From Gemmatimonadota bacterium (GTDB lineage Bacteria > Gemmatimonadota > Gemmatimonadetes > Longimicrobiales > Gaopeijiaceae), in the NCBI GenBank assembly GCA_022822445.1, contig JAJEBR010000029.1, forward strand, positions 1 to 64,000: a stretch of DNA of 64,000 nt, given 5' to 3'. The notes beneath the pieces are model-generated. The model searched no databases. It was not told where the DNA came from and saw only the letters and a program-made list of their open reading frames with translations. The translations under genes and the position numbers were made by a program. Below are positions 35,303-42,798 of this stretch, one piece after another (positions within the stretch are counted from its first letter, which is position 1; each line of letters opens with the position of its first letter).

Positions 35303-37051
35303 TCACGACCGGGTTGCCGGCGCGTCCACGCGTACGGTCACGATGTCCGCGTCGTGGAACTTCTGGTGGCGCACCGACGAGGCGATGTGCCGCAACAGCC
35401 GCAGCGACACTTCCCGCTCCATCCGCAGGTCGTCGGGTCGGTCGGCCAGCATCCCGATACTGTCCTGGATGTTCTCCTCGCCGGCCGTGGCGACGAACTC
35501 GAGGACCGCGGCGTCCGCCTCCCTGCGCGCCGACAGTGTCAGGCGCCGCCGCTCCCGGGGCTGGCCATCGTCATCCTGACCGACCAGCGCCACCAGCGTC
35601 TCCTCGCTCGCGGCGTCGAGGCGATCCACCATCGTCGAGTCCCAGCCGCTCCTCGCGGCGAATTCACGGATCAGCTCCCGGATCTTCGGCAGCACGGACA
35701 GGTCTGATTCTCCCTCGAATCGACTCACTCGGGGCGCGGTCACGTCCAGAAACAGGGTCATGAGGATGGCTGTCAGGCCGCCCACGGTGATGCCGTTCGC
35801 CAGCAACCCGCCCGCGACGCCTTCCAGGTGCTCGGGAAACAGCATGCCGTTCTGAAAGCCGACGCCGACCCAGAACCCCAGGCCTGCAATCAATGCCTTG
35901 CGGTGGTCCATTCCGCCCTGGATGACCTCGGACATTCCGCGCGCAAAGATCAGAGCCAGGAGGACCATCAGATAGGCGGCATACACGGGTTCCGGAATCG
36001 CCAGAACCAGGGCCAGCGCCTTGGGAAGGAACGCGAGCACGATCATCAGTGCGCCGGCCGCGATGCCGACGCGCCGGGCGGCGATCCCGGTGATTTCGAT
36101 CGTCGGGACGCTGACCGTGGTCGTCTGGGTCGGCATGATCCCGCCGACGCCGCACAGCAGCTTGCCGACTCCGTCCGCAGCCACCGCACCTTCCACGACG
36201 CGATAGTCCACCGCCCGCGACCGCCGCCAGGACACCCGCTGAACGGCGACGGAGGCGGTAATGGTCTGGATGGTGCCAATGAGCGCAACAAACACGAAAG
36301 CGGGCAGCAGACCCAGCACCACGGGGTCGAAGTCGAGATCGAGGCCCGGCCATGCGCTCGGCGGCAGCCCAACCCAGGAAGCCTGCAGCACGCGTTCCAG
36401 GTCGTACAGTCCGAAGGCCGCCGCGACGGCCGTCCCGGCGACGACTCCGAGCAGCAGTGCCCAGAGACGCAGCCGTGGTCGGGTCTTGAGATGGATCACG
36501 CTGATGACGAAGATCGTCGCCGCGGCGGTCAGCGGCCCCGCCAGGGTCGGCGCAGCCTCCGGCACGTCGGACAGGCGGCCAAAGACGACGGGCAGCGCCG
36601 TCGCCGGTATCAGCATGTTCACCGTGCCTACAACGGTCGGCGTCAGGATCCGGCGGAAGAGCGACAGGCGCGCCGAGATGGCCAGGGGAACCAGGGACGA
36701 GATGATGACCAGGACGGCAAGCACCCCGGGGCCGGCGACGGTGAGAGCGGTCACGCAGATCCCGATGTAGGCCGCCGCCGGACCGATCGTAAGGATGTAT
36801 CCCGCGCCGATCCGGCCGAGCCGCGACGCCTGCAGCATCGTCGCAACACCACTGACGGCCACCGTGCAGAACACGGCCCACGACAGGTACGCCTCGGTTC
36901 CTCCCGCGGCCCGGACCACGATCGTGGGGAACGCGACCAGCCCCGTGATGCCGAGCACAACGATCTGCAGGCCGCTCCCCAGCACCAGGCCGGCCGGAGG
37001 ACGATCGTCCGGCTGGTAGCGAAGGAGCCGGTCCGCGTCTCCGGCACTCAT
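35303..37051 (-). CDS. NCS2-family purine/pyrimidine permease with extra C-terminal domain
   Basis: This 582-residue transporter has 12-14 hydrophobic segments and NCS2 features (GGIMPTQTTTVSVPTIEITG; LPEPVY-like IPEPVYAAY). It probably imports xanthine, uric acid or uracil with protons. Residues about 450-582 form a soluble domain with LDAASEETLVALV and SLRLLRHIASSVRHQKFHD. It looks like the histidine-kinase/anti-sigma ATPase fold seen on some bacterial SLC23 proteins. The true start is the third of three tandem ATG copies (37051), because the two upstream copies open only 7-codon frames. Confidence 0.82.
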   Translation of the reverse strand: MSAGDADRLLRYQPDDRPPAGLVLGSGLQIVVLGITGLVAFPTIVVRAAGGTEAYLSWAVFCTVAVSGVATMLQASRLGRIGAGYILTIGPAAAYIGICVTALTVAGPGVLAVLVIISSLVPLAISARLSLFRRILTPTVVGTVNMLIPATALPVVFGRLSDVPEAAPTLAGPLTAAATIFVISVIHLKTRPRLRLWALLLGVVAGTAVAAAFGLYDLERVLQASWVGLPPSAWPGLDLDFDPVVLGLLPAFVFVALIGTIQTITASVAVQRVSWRRSRAVDYRVVEGAVAADGVGKLLCGVGGIMPTQTTTVSVPTIEITGIAARRVGIAAGALMIVLAFLPKALALVLAIPEPVYAAYLMVLLALIFARGMSEVIQGGMDHRKALIAGLGFWVGVGFQNGMLFPEHLEGVAGGLLANGITVGGLTAILMTLFLDVTAPRVSRFEGESDLSVLPKIRELIREFAARSGWDSTMVDRLDAASEETLVALVGQDDDGQPRERRRLTLSARREADAAVLEFVATAGEENIQDSIGMLADRPDDLRMEREVSLRLLRHIASSVRHQKFHDADIVTVRVDAPATRS

Positions 37052-37091
37052 TGCGCGTCGCCGACGCTCATTCCGCGTCGCCGGCACTCAT
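37029..37091 (-). repeat. Triplicated 20-bp start region forming two overlapping mini-ORFs
   Basis: On the minus strand the unit ATGAGTGCCGGCGACGCGGA recurs at 37091, 37071 and 37051 (20-base period, 1-3 changes). Copy 1 encodes MSAGDAE then TGA, and copy 2 encodes MSVGDAQ then TGA. Each TGA overlaps the next ATG as ATGA. Copy 3 is the permease start (MSAGDADRLL). A GTG frame from 37087 reads through the repeats in the permease frame. Confidence 0.75.
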
Positions 37092-37147
37092 GCGGATCTC
37101 ACTGAAAGCGCCGGCCCGGCGGAGTCGTCGGGCGACGGGGCTGCGCG

Positions 37148-38470
37148 CTACCGCCCCACACTTGCCCCCGCCAGTTGAGCGATCGCGGCAAGCGTCGTCT
37201 GGGCGGCGTTCAGCCCGAGACGGAAGTCGTCATCCGAGTAGGTGGTCCACACGTCGGTGGGCTGGTGCCAGTTCGGGTTCCACCCCGCTCCCACCTGCGC
37301 GCCGCGTTCGTTCTCGCGCAGGCTGATGGCCGCGACAAGGTTCATGAAGGGCGTCGAATCGGTGTTGGTCATGTGCGGCCCGACGGTGGCCGGGTAGTCG
37401 GTGGCGTAGCGCGCGTTCGCGAACTTGAAGTGGAACGCCAGGTTCATCGACTCGTCGACCATCTCCGAGTTCCACTGGAATTCGATGTTGACGTCGGCCT
37501 CCGGACGCTGATCGCGGCTGACCTGCCCGTCGGGGCCCGGCGCTCCGTGGTCCCAGAGCATCATGTCGTGCTGGATCATCCCCAGCCAGCGCGGTTCGGG
37601 ATACTGGCCGGAGCCCGGCGGATCCTCGACGCCCTGCAGCTCCTGGCGCTGCTCGACGTACGCCCGCGCGCCGTTCAGCCCCGTTTCTTCGTTGTTCCAC
37701 AGGACGAAGCGGATCGAGCGTTCGGTCTCGACGTCCGGCGAGCTGAAGATGCGGGCCAGCTCCATGACCAGCGCCGTGCCGGAACCGTCGTCGTCCACCG
37801 CCTCGTTCACGCCGTGCCCGTCCATGTGCGCGCCCAGGATGTACATCTCGTCGGGGCGCGTGGTGCCGACCTTGGTGCAGTAGACCTGGGAGCGATCGCC
37901 GTCGACCGGCTCCTCGCGGTTGAGTTCGCGGATCCGCTCGTCGGGCTGGGCCATGAGGCCGCGGTTGACGCCGGTGCGGCCCCGGTAGCCAAAGATGGTG
38001 CTGCCGCCGGAGCCGCGTCCCCGGCGTCCCACGAGGCCTCCGGTCGGTGTGGTCAGGTCCTCGCTCTGCTGGCGGGCAGCGGGACGTCGGGCGGGCGCCT
38101 GGGCCGGAGTCGGTGCGCGGCGTGGCGGGTCGGCGAACCGCACCGGCGCATACACGTAGTGGACGCGCTCCGTGTTCGTGCAGCCTGCGTCCTGAAGCCA
38201 GGCCTCGATCCAGTCCACCGCGTCGCGGTTGCGCTGCGTGCCCTGGCGACGGTCCCCGAACTGCGTCAGGCCCTTCAGCGTCGCCTTGTACTCGTCGAGG
38301 GTGAGGCGCTCGACCAGCACGGCAACCGGATCAACCTCCTCCTCCTCCTGCAGGGCAGCAAGCGGCGAGGCGCCGGCTCCCATCGTCACGACGCCGGCTC
38401 CAGCGGCTATCGTCACGAGGAGTGTAAAGCGCACATGACATTTGGTAATGTTGAGATGACACTTGAACAT
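37148..38470 (-). CDS. Exported M28-family zinc aminopeptidase
   Basis: This 440-residue peptidase has a signal peptide and the M28 metal ligands in AHMDGHGVNEAVDDDGSG, plus NNEETGLNGARAY with the catalytic glutamate pair. The conserved HMTNTDSTPF and NWHQPTDVW blocks follow. It removes N-terminal amino acids or trims dipeptides outside the cytoplasm. The ATG at 38470 has GGAGG 7 bases upstream. The second 17-bp motif copy lies in codons 7-13. A Pro/Ala/Arg-rich linker sits at about residues 112-160. Confidence 0.85.
   Translation of the reverse strand: MFKCHLNITKCHVRFTLLVTIAAGAGVVTMGAGASPLAALQEEEEVDPVAVLVERLTLDEYKATLKGLTQFGDRRQGTQRNRDAVDWIEAWLQDAGCTNTERVHYVYAPVRFADPPRRAPTPAQAPARRPAARQQSEDLTTPTGGLVGRRGRGSGGSTIFGYRGRTGVNRGLMAQPDERIRELNREEPVDGDRSQVYCTKVGTTRPDEMYILGAHMDGHGVNEAVDDDGSGTALVMELARIFSSPDVETERSIRFVLWNNEETGLNGARAYVEQRQELQGVEDPPGSGQYPEPRWLGMIQHDMMLWDHGAPGPDGQVSRDQRPEADVNIEFQWNSEMVDESMNLAFHFKFANARYATDYPATVGPHMTNTDSTPFMNLVAAISLRENERGAQVGAGWNPNWHQPTDVWTTYSDDDFRLGLNAAQTTLAAIAQLAGASVGR
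38434..38450 (-). promoter_or_regulatory. 17-bp AT-rich motif, copy B
   Basis: The minus strand reads CATTACCAAATGTCATG, just inside the 5' coding end of the M28 peptidase gene. The inner CATTACCAAATG is identical to copy A, upstream of the SDR gene at 10285. Confidence 0.5.
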
Positions 38471-38690
38471 GAGAACCTCCGCGATTCAGTGGAGACAGCG
38501 GCTTCAGCCGTTCCGGAACCCGGCTTGCTGATTGCCATGTGGTACCGTACGGCCACCGAGGAACAGCCGCAAGCGACACGGTCGCTGCAACCGTCCGCGG
38601 CTGGGCGGCGTCCACAGGCCGATCGGATTATCTTTCCGCCTGGGGATGACCTGCACACCTCAACTTCAGAACAGGAGGACCGACGACACG

Positions 38691-39746
38691 ATGACAGTGT
38701 TTCCGCTGATGGGTGAACACGATTACCAAAAGCTGGTTTTCTGCAACGACAACGACTCGGGACTCCGAGCGATCATCGCGATACACGACACGACCCTGGG
38801 CCCGGCACTGGGCGGGATCCGCATGCTCCCCTACGCCACCGAGGAAGAGGCGCTGAACGACGTGCTGCGCCTGGCCCGGGGCATGACCTACAAGGCCGCG
38901 ATCAGCGGCGTGGACCTGGGCGGCGGCAAGTCCGTCGTCATCGGCGATTCCAGAACGGACAAGAACCCCGCGCTGCTGCGCGCCATGGGCAGATTCATCG
39001 ACACGATGGCGGGCGAGTACATAGCCGGACAGGACATCGGCACCAATTCGCACGACATGGCGGTGATCCGGGGGGCCACCCGGCACGTGGCGTGCGTGAA
39101 CGAGTCCGTCGGCGGTGCGGGAGACCCCTCGCGGACGACTGCGTACGGGGTCAGCTGCGGGGTCCGGGCGGTACTCAAGGCGACGACCGGGAGCGACTCG
39201 ATCGGGGGGCGGCACATCGCGATCCAGGGTCTCGGCAACGTGGGCTTCGCGCTGGCGCGCTTCTGTCACGAGGCGGGCGCGCAGCTCACGGTAACCGACA
39301 TCTACGAACCGATCCTGGCGAAGGCGGCCGGCGAGCTCGGGGCCGAGGTGGTCGCTCCCGACGAAATCTACGACGTGGAGTGCGACGTGTTCTCACCGAA
39401 CTCGATCGGCGCGGTGATCAACGACGACACGATCCCGCGGCTGCGGTGTCCGGCCGTCGCGGGGGGAGCCAACAACGCCCTCGCGGAGGACCGCCACGGC
39501 GACGAGCTGAAGGCGCGGGGGATCGTCTACGGACCCGACTTCCTGGTGAACGCGGGTGGCCTCATCCGCTGCCAGGAAGAGGTGAATGGGCGCGCGACAG
39601 AGGATTTCACCGTCTACGCCAAGGTGGCCAACATCTACGAGCAGACCCTGCAGGTGATCGCGATGGCCGACGAGCTGGGCATCAGCACCGCCCAGGCGGC
39701 CGACTGGATGGCCGAGGAGAGGATCGCGGCGGCGAAGTCCAGGTAG
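38691..39746 (+). CDS. Leucine dehydrogenase (Glu/Leu/Phe/Val dehydrogenase family)
   Basis: This 351-residue NAD-dependent amino acid dehydrogenase has LGGIRMLPYATEEEAL, the catalytic lysine region YKAAISGVDLGGGKSVV, and the Rossmann motif QGLGNVG near residue 180. Length and motifs fit leucine/valine dehydrogenase, which deaminates branched-chain amino acids. The ATG at 38691 follows AGGAGG. Its 3' end overlaps the convergent panB by 65 bases. Confidence 0.9.
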   Translation: MTVFPLMGEHDYQKLVFCNDNDSGLRAIIAIHDTTLGPALGGIRMLPYATEEEALNDVLRLARGMTYKAAISGVDLGGGKSVVIGDSRTDKNPALLRAMGRFIDTMAGEYIAGQDIGTNSHDMAVIRGATRHVACVNESVGGAGDPSRTTAYGVSCGVRAVLKATTGSDSIGGRHIAIQGLGNVGFALARFCHEAGAQLTVTDIYEPILAKAAGELGAEVVAPDEIYDVECDVFSPNSIGAVINDDTIPRLRCPAVAGGANNALAEDRHGDELKARGIVYGPDFLVNAGGLIRCQEEVNGRATEDFTVYAKVANIYEQTLQVIAMADELGISTAQAADWMAEERIAAAKSR

Positions 39747-40623
39747 GATCCGCTCCCGGATACAGCCCACCCCGCACCTCCTGCGCGAACCGCGCCACCG
39801 CCTCGCGCACATCGGCGCCCAACTCGGCGTAGCGCTTCGGGGACGCGGACCCGTCCCCCTCGGTCAGCCCGAGCATGTCCGGCAGCACCAGCACCTGGCC
39901 GTCGCAGAGCGGACCCGCCCCGAAGCCGATGGTGGGGATGGACAGCACGTGGGTGACCTTCTGCGCGATCCGCCCCGGCATCGTCGACAGCACGATGGCG
40001 AAGGCGCCCGCCTTCTCGAGCGCCCGGGCGTCGCGGATCAGCTTCTCCAGGGCGCCCGCGGCGCGAGCGTGCCCCCGCGGCCCCCCGAGCTGATGGACCG
40101 ACTGCGGCGTGAAACCCAGATGCCCCATGACCGGGACGCCCGCCGTCACCAGCGCCTCGACCGCGGGCGCAAACTCCGCCCCGCCCTCCAGCTTGAGCGC
40201 CCCCGCGCCCGTCTCCTTGAGGATGCGGCCCCCGTTCCGGACCGCATCCCGCGGCGAGACCTGGTAGCTCATGAAGGGCATGTCCACGATGACCAGCGCG
40301 CGCCGGGCGCCGCGCCGGACCAGGCGGCCGTGGTAGATCATCTGCTCGACGGTGGCCGAGAGGGTCGTCTCCTCGCCGCACAGGGCCGTGGCCACCGAGT
40401 CGCCGACCAGGACCGCGTCCACGCCCGCCGCGTCGACAAGCGAGGCGAAGAGCGCATCGTAGGCGGTGATCATCGCGATCGGCTCGCCGGCCCGCTTGCG
40501 CTGCGCGAAGTGGAGGACGGTCACGGGGCGGTCGGCCGCGTCCGATGGGCCGCTCCGCGCCCTTGCGCCACCGGTCGGAAGGCCCCCGCGGCGCGCCGCT
40601 GAACCATCCATCATCTTGTTCAC
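39682..40623 (-). CDS. panB: 3-methyl-2-oxobutanoate hydroxymethyltransferase
   Basis: This 313-residue enzyme makes ketopantoate for pantothenate and coenzyme A. Typical blocks are present: MITAYDALFASLVDAAGVD, VLVGDSVA, GHLGFTPQSVHQLGG and PTIGFGAGPLCDGQVLVLPD. The GTG at 40623 overlaps the ferredoxin stop as GTGA. The C-terminus (WTSPPRSSPRPSSRPPGRC) is a non-conserved read-through into the antisense of the leucine dehydrogenase gene, so the functional end is near FPG-like LYPGADP. Confidence 0.93.
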   Translation of the reverse strand: MNKMMDGSAARRGGLPTGGARARSGPSDAADRPVTVLHFAQRKRAGEPIAMITAYDALFASLVDAAGVDAVLVGDSVATALCGEETTLSATVEQMIYHGRLVRRGARRALVIVDMPFMSYQVSPRDAVRNGGRILKETGAGALKLEGGAEFAPAVEALVTAGVPVMGHLGFTPQSVHQLGGPRGHARAAGALEKLIRDARALEKAGAFAIVLSTMPGRIAQKVTHVLSIPTIGFGAGPLCDGQVLVLPDMLGLTEGDGSASPKRYAELGADVREAVARFAQEVRGGLYPGADPTWTSPPRSSPRPSSRPPGRC

Positions 40624-40886
40624 GGGAAAAGCACCTCGCCGGTCAATGCGTCGGTGACGGTGATCGCGCAGGTGGGACAGTTGCCCGCCGCCTCGAGAAC
40701 GTCTTCCAGCGTGTCTCCCTCGGGGTCGACCACCTCGGACTGCCGCCAATGGTTGTGCGCGAAGACGCCCGGCGCCAGATCCAGGCACATGCCGTTGCCG
40801 GCACAGCGCGTGTGGTCGACCTCGATGTGGAGCTGCGGGGGCTCGTCCGCGGAAGAGCCCCGGGCGGCAAATGACGCGTCGTTCAC
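40620..40886 (-). CDS. Single-cluster 3Fe-4S-type ferredoxin
   Basis: This 88-residue ferredoxin has ligands C28 and C34 (CAGNGMC) and C70 (NCPTC). There is no cysteine in the middle of the first motif, as in 3Fe-4S ferredoxins that serve cytochrome P450 or other oxygenases. The GTG at 40886 overlaps the AbiEii stop as GTGA, and its own stop overlaps panB the same way. No obvious redox partner is encoded next to it. Confidence 0.82.
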   Translation of the reverse strand: MNDASFAARGSSADEPPQLHIEVDHTRCAGNGMCLDLAPGVFAHNHWRQSEVVDPEGDTLEDVLEAAGNCPTCAITVTDALTGEVLFP

Positions 40887-41875
40887 GAGGGACACCTCAC
40901 GGGCCGGCGACTTCCCTCTGCCGCCTGGACATTCATCGCCTTCCAGTGCAGGAGAGGCTGTCTGCGAATCCGCTCCCGGAGACCGGCGTCGGACGTCAGC
41001 AGGGAGGGCCGGATTTGCCCCCGTTCGAGCAACCGGTCCAGGAAAGTACGCTCTCGGTCGGCCAGGGGAAGAACCGCCGACAGGAGTTGCCGGCAACCCG
41101 ATAACAGCATCCGGCCGTATTCCCCCGCTTCGCTACGCTTCCTCAGCGCCCCCTGGCGCAACGCCGGAAAGAGCTGGTTGGCCAACTCCGCCGGGACGAA
41201 GTTCACATCGGAGATCGAGACTTCGCGCCAGTCCATGCGGTTCATCGCACCGTAGACGACGAACGCGGCCCGCAGCCTTTCGGGATCGAGCCCTTTCAGC
41301 GACCGCAACCGGTGGGTGTCGAAGAGGTCCCTGGGGCGCTGGCGGGACAGGAGCGCGCACAGCTTTCCGGCGACCAGTTCGTGGATATCCAGCACCGGCA
41401 CGCCCTTCACCCGCCAGCGTCCCACTCGGCGCGAGTCCGTTCGCCTGACCGGCCAGAGCGGCACACGGTACATGTAGTTCAAGTCGACCTCCAGGCCGCC
41501 GCCCCGGCCCCGGGCACCCGTGTAGCGCAGCCACCACTTCCCGCCCGCATGCTCGGAGGGCATCCCCCTTGCGAGCAGGTTCTCCCGGCTGAACACCGCC
41601 TCCAGGGCTCGCTCGACCCGGGGCCGTTCGCTCATCATCACATCCCGCTCCTCGCCCCCAACGTAGTTCAGATCGATGTCGACGGAGAGTCTGGGAACGT
41701 CGAAGACGAACAGGTTGAGGGCCGTGCCCCCCTTCAGGGCCAGCCGCTCCCCGAGAAAGGGATGGACGCGTACGCCCTCGAGCACGCGCATCAGCCGGAC
41801 CGCCTTCTCCAGCATCTCCACTCGGAAGCCCGTCGCCCCGGCCTCCGCCTCCAGTGCCTCGATGGAGACGCTCAA
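40883..41875 (-). CDS. abiEii: AbiEii nucleotidyltransferase toxin, type IV toxin-antitoxin
   Basis: This 330-residue nucleotidyltransferase has KGGTALNLF (48-56) and the metal-binding DIDLNY at 66-71, then the helical AbiEii C-terminus ending at LLHWKAMNV. Known AbiEii proteins halt growth, and some members modify tRNA acceptor ends; the matched AbiEi protein counteracts them. The ATG overlaps the antitoxin stop as ATGA. All catalytic motifs are intact, unlike the fragment at 31100. Confidence 0.88.
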   Translation of the reverse strand: MSVSIEALEAEAGATGFRVEMLEKAVRLMRVLEGVRVHPFLGERLALKGGTALNLFVFDVPRLSVDIDLNYVGGEERDVMMSERPRVERALEAVFSRENLLARGMPSEHAGGKWWLRYTGARGRGGGLEVDLNYMYRVPLWPVRRTDSRRVGRWRVKGVPVLDIHELVAGKLCALLSRQRPRDLFDTHRLRSLKGLDPERLRAAFVVYGAMNRMDWREVSISDVNFVPAELANQLFPALRQGALRKRSEAGEYGRMLLSGCRQLLSAVLPLADRERTFLDRLLERGQIRPSLLTSDAGLRERIRRQPLLHWKAMNVQAAEGSRRPVRCPS

Positions 41876-42693
41876 GGAACATCTTCCCAGGACCTGGCCA
41901 GCACCTCCTCGGGCACCATGAGATTCCAGTCGCGCACCAGCCGCGCCGGACGGTGGCGCATCCGGTCCATGTAGTGAGGTTGCCGGGGGCGATGGCGACG
42001 GAGTCGCTCAAGGTGACAATCGTCGACCATCAGCTCGGCGCGGTGCCGTTCGAGAAAGAACCCCACCTTCGCCGCGGTGGTCGCGTTGTGCAAGAGGAGC
42101 GCGTACTCCACCACCACGTCCAGGTCGAAGAACTCGACCGACTCCAGCGATCGCCAGACCTCTTCCCAGCCGCCCGACAGGTCGGGGCGGTGGAGGACAT
42201 CCACTAGGGTTCGCTCAAGGCTGGTCACGCGAATCGTCAATCCCTGTTCCTCCGTGGCAGGCGCTGCCAGGAACTCGTGGCCGCAGTGCAGCAGCGCCCG
42301 GGGAAACCGCACCCCGCGAAAGAGGTGCGACCGGAAGGCGACGGGCCGGGCGGGCCGAGCGGCGGAGTAGAAGAAGTGTTGCCAGACCGAGTGCGCCCGC
42401 CCGTGGTACTCAAGGGCCGTGTGATGCGAAAGCACCGCGTCCGGTGTCAGTCTTGCGGCAATCAGGTAGGGGTTGACCGGTTGCGTCCGCGGGTCCGCGC
42501 CGGGGGGGACCGTCGCATACAGCCCGCGACGGATGCGCGCGAGCCGCCCGACCCTGCGGTAGTAGGTGAGGAACGCCTCGTCGGTCCTGGGTCCAAAGCC
42601 GCCGCGCGAGGCGAGGTGTTCGTCCAGGTCACGTGACGTGAAGACGGGGTGCCGGCGCAGGAAGGTGCTGTGTTTCTGTATTTTCATACGCAT
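41872..42693 (-). CDS. abiEi: AbiEi antitoxin and transcriptional repressor
   Basis: This 273-residue protein has an N-terminal winged-helix region (FTSRDLDEHLA, YYRRVGRLARIRRGLYATVP) and the AbiEi C-terminal domain (TSLERTLVDVLHRPDLSGG). AbiEi proteins bind inverted repeats in their own promoter and neutralise AbiEii. An ACCCATA-N7-TATGGGT repeat lies at the start codon side, overlapping the promoter, as expected. It is translationally coupled to the toxin. An ATG at 42687 is an alternative start. Confidence 0.87.
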   Translation of the reverse strand: MRMKIQKHSTFLRRHPVFTSRDLDEHLASRGGFGPRTDEAFLTYYRRVGRLARIRRGLYATVPPGADPRTQPVNPYLIAARLTPDAVLSHHTALEYHGRAHSVWQHFFYSAARPARPVAFRSHLFRGVRFPRALLHCGHEFLAAPATEEQGLTIRVTSLERTLVDVLHRPDLSGGWEEVWRSLESVEFFDLDVVVEYALLLHNATTAAKVGFFLERHRAELMVDDCHLERLRRHRPRQPHYMDRMRHRPARLVRDWNLMVPEEVLARSWEDVP

Positions 42694-42694
42694 T

Positions 42695-42733
42695 ACCCAT
42701 ATTAAATCTATGGGTTTATAGTATTAACGTCAA
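42695..42733 (-). promoter_or_regulatory. abiE promoter with palindromic operator
   Basis: On the minus strand TTGACG (42733-42728), a 17-base spacer and TAGATT (42710-42705) form a promoter. The -10 lies between the perfect 7-bp arms of ACCCATA (42695-42701) and TATGGGT (42709-42715). A repressor on the arms would cover the -10, fitting AbiEi autoregulation. The region is AT-rich compared with its surroundings. Confidence 0.6.
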
Positions 42734-42798
42734 ACACGCCTGAACCGCAGATTCCTGATCCGCCCCGCGCGTCCAGCAGCGAGTGCCTAGTTTCATTC

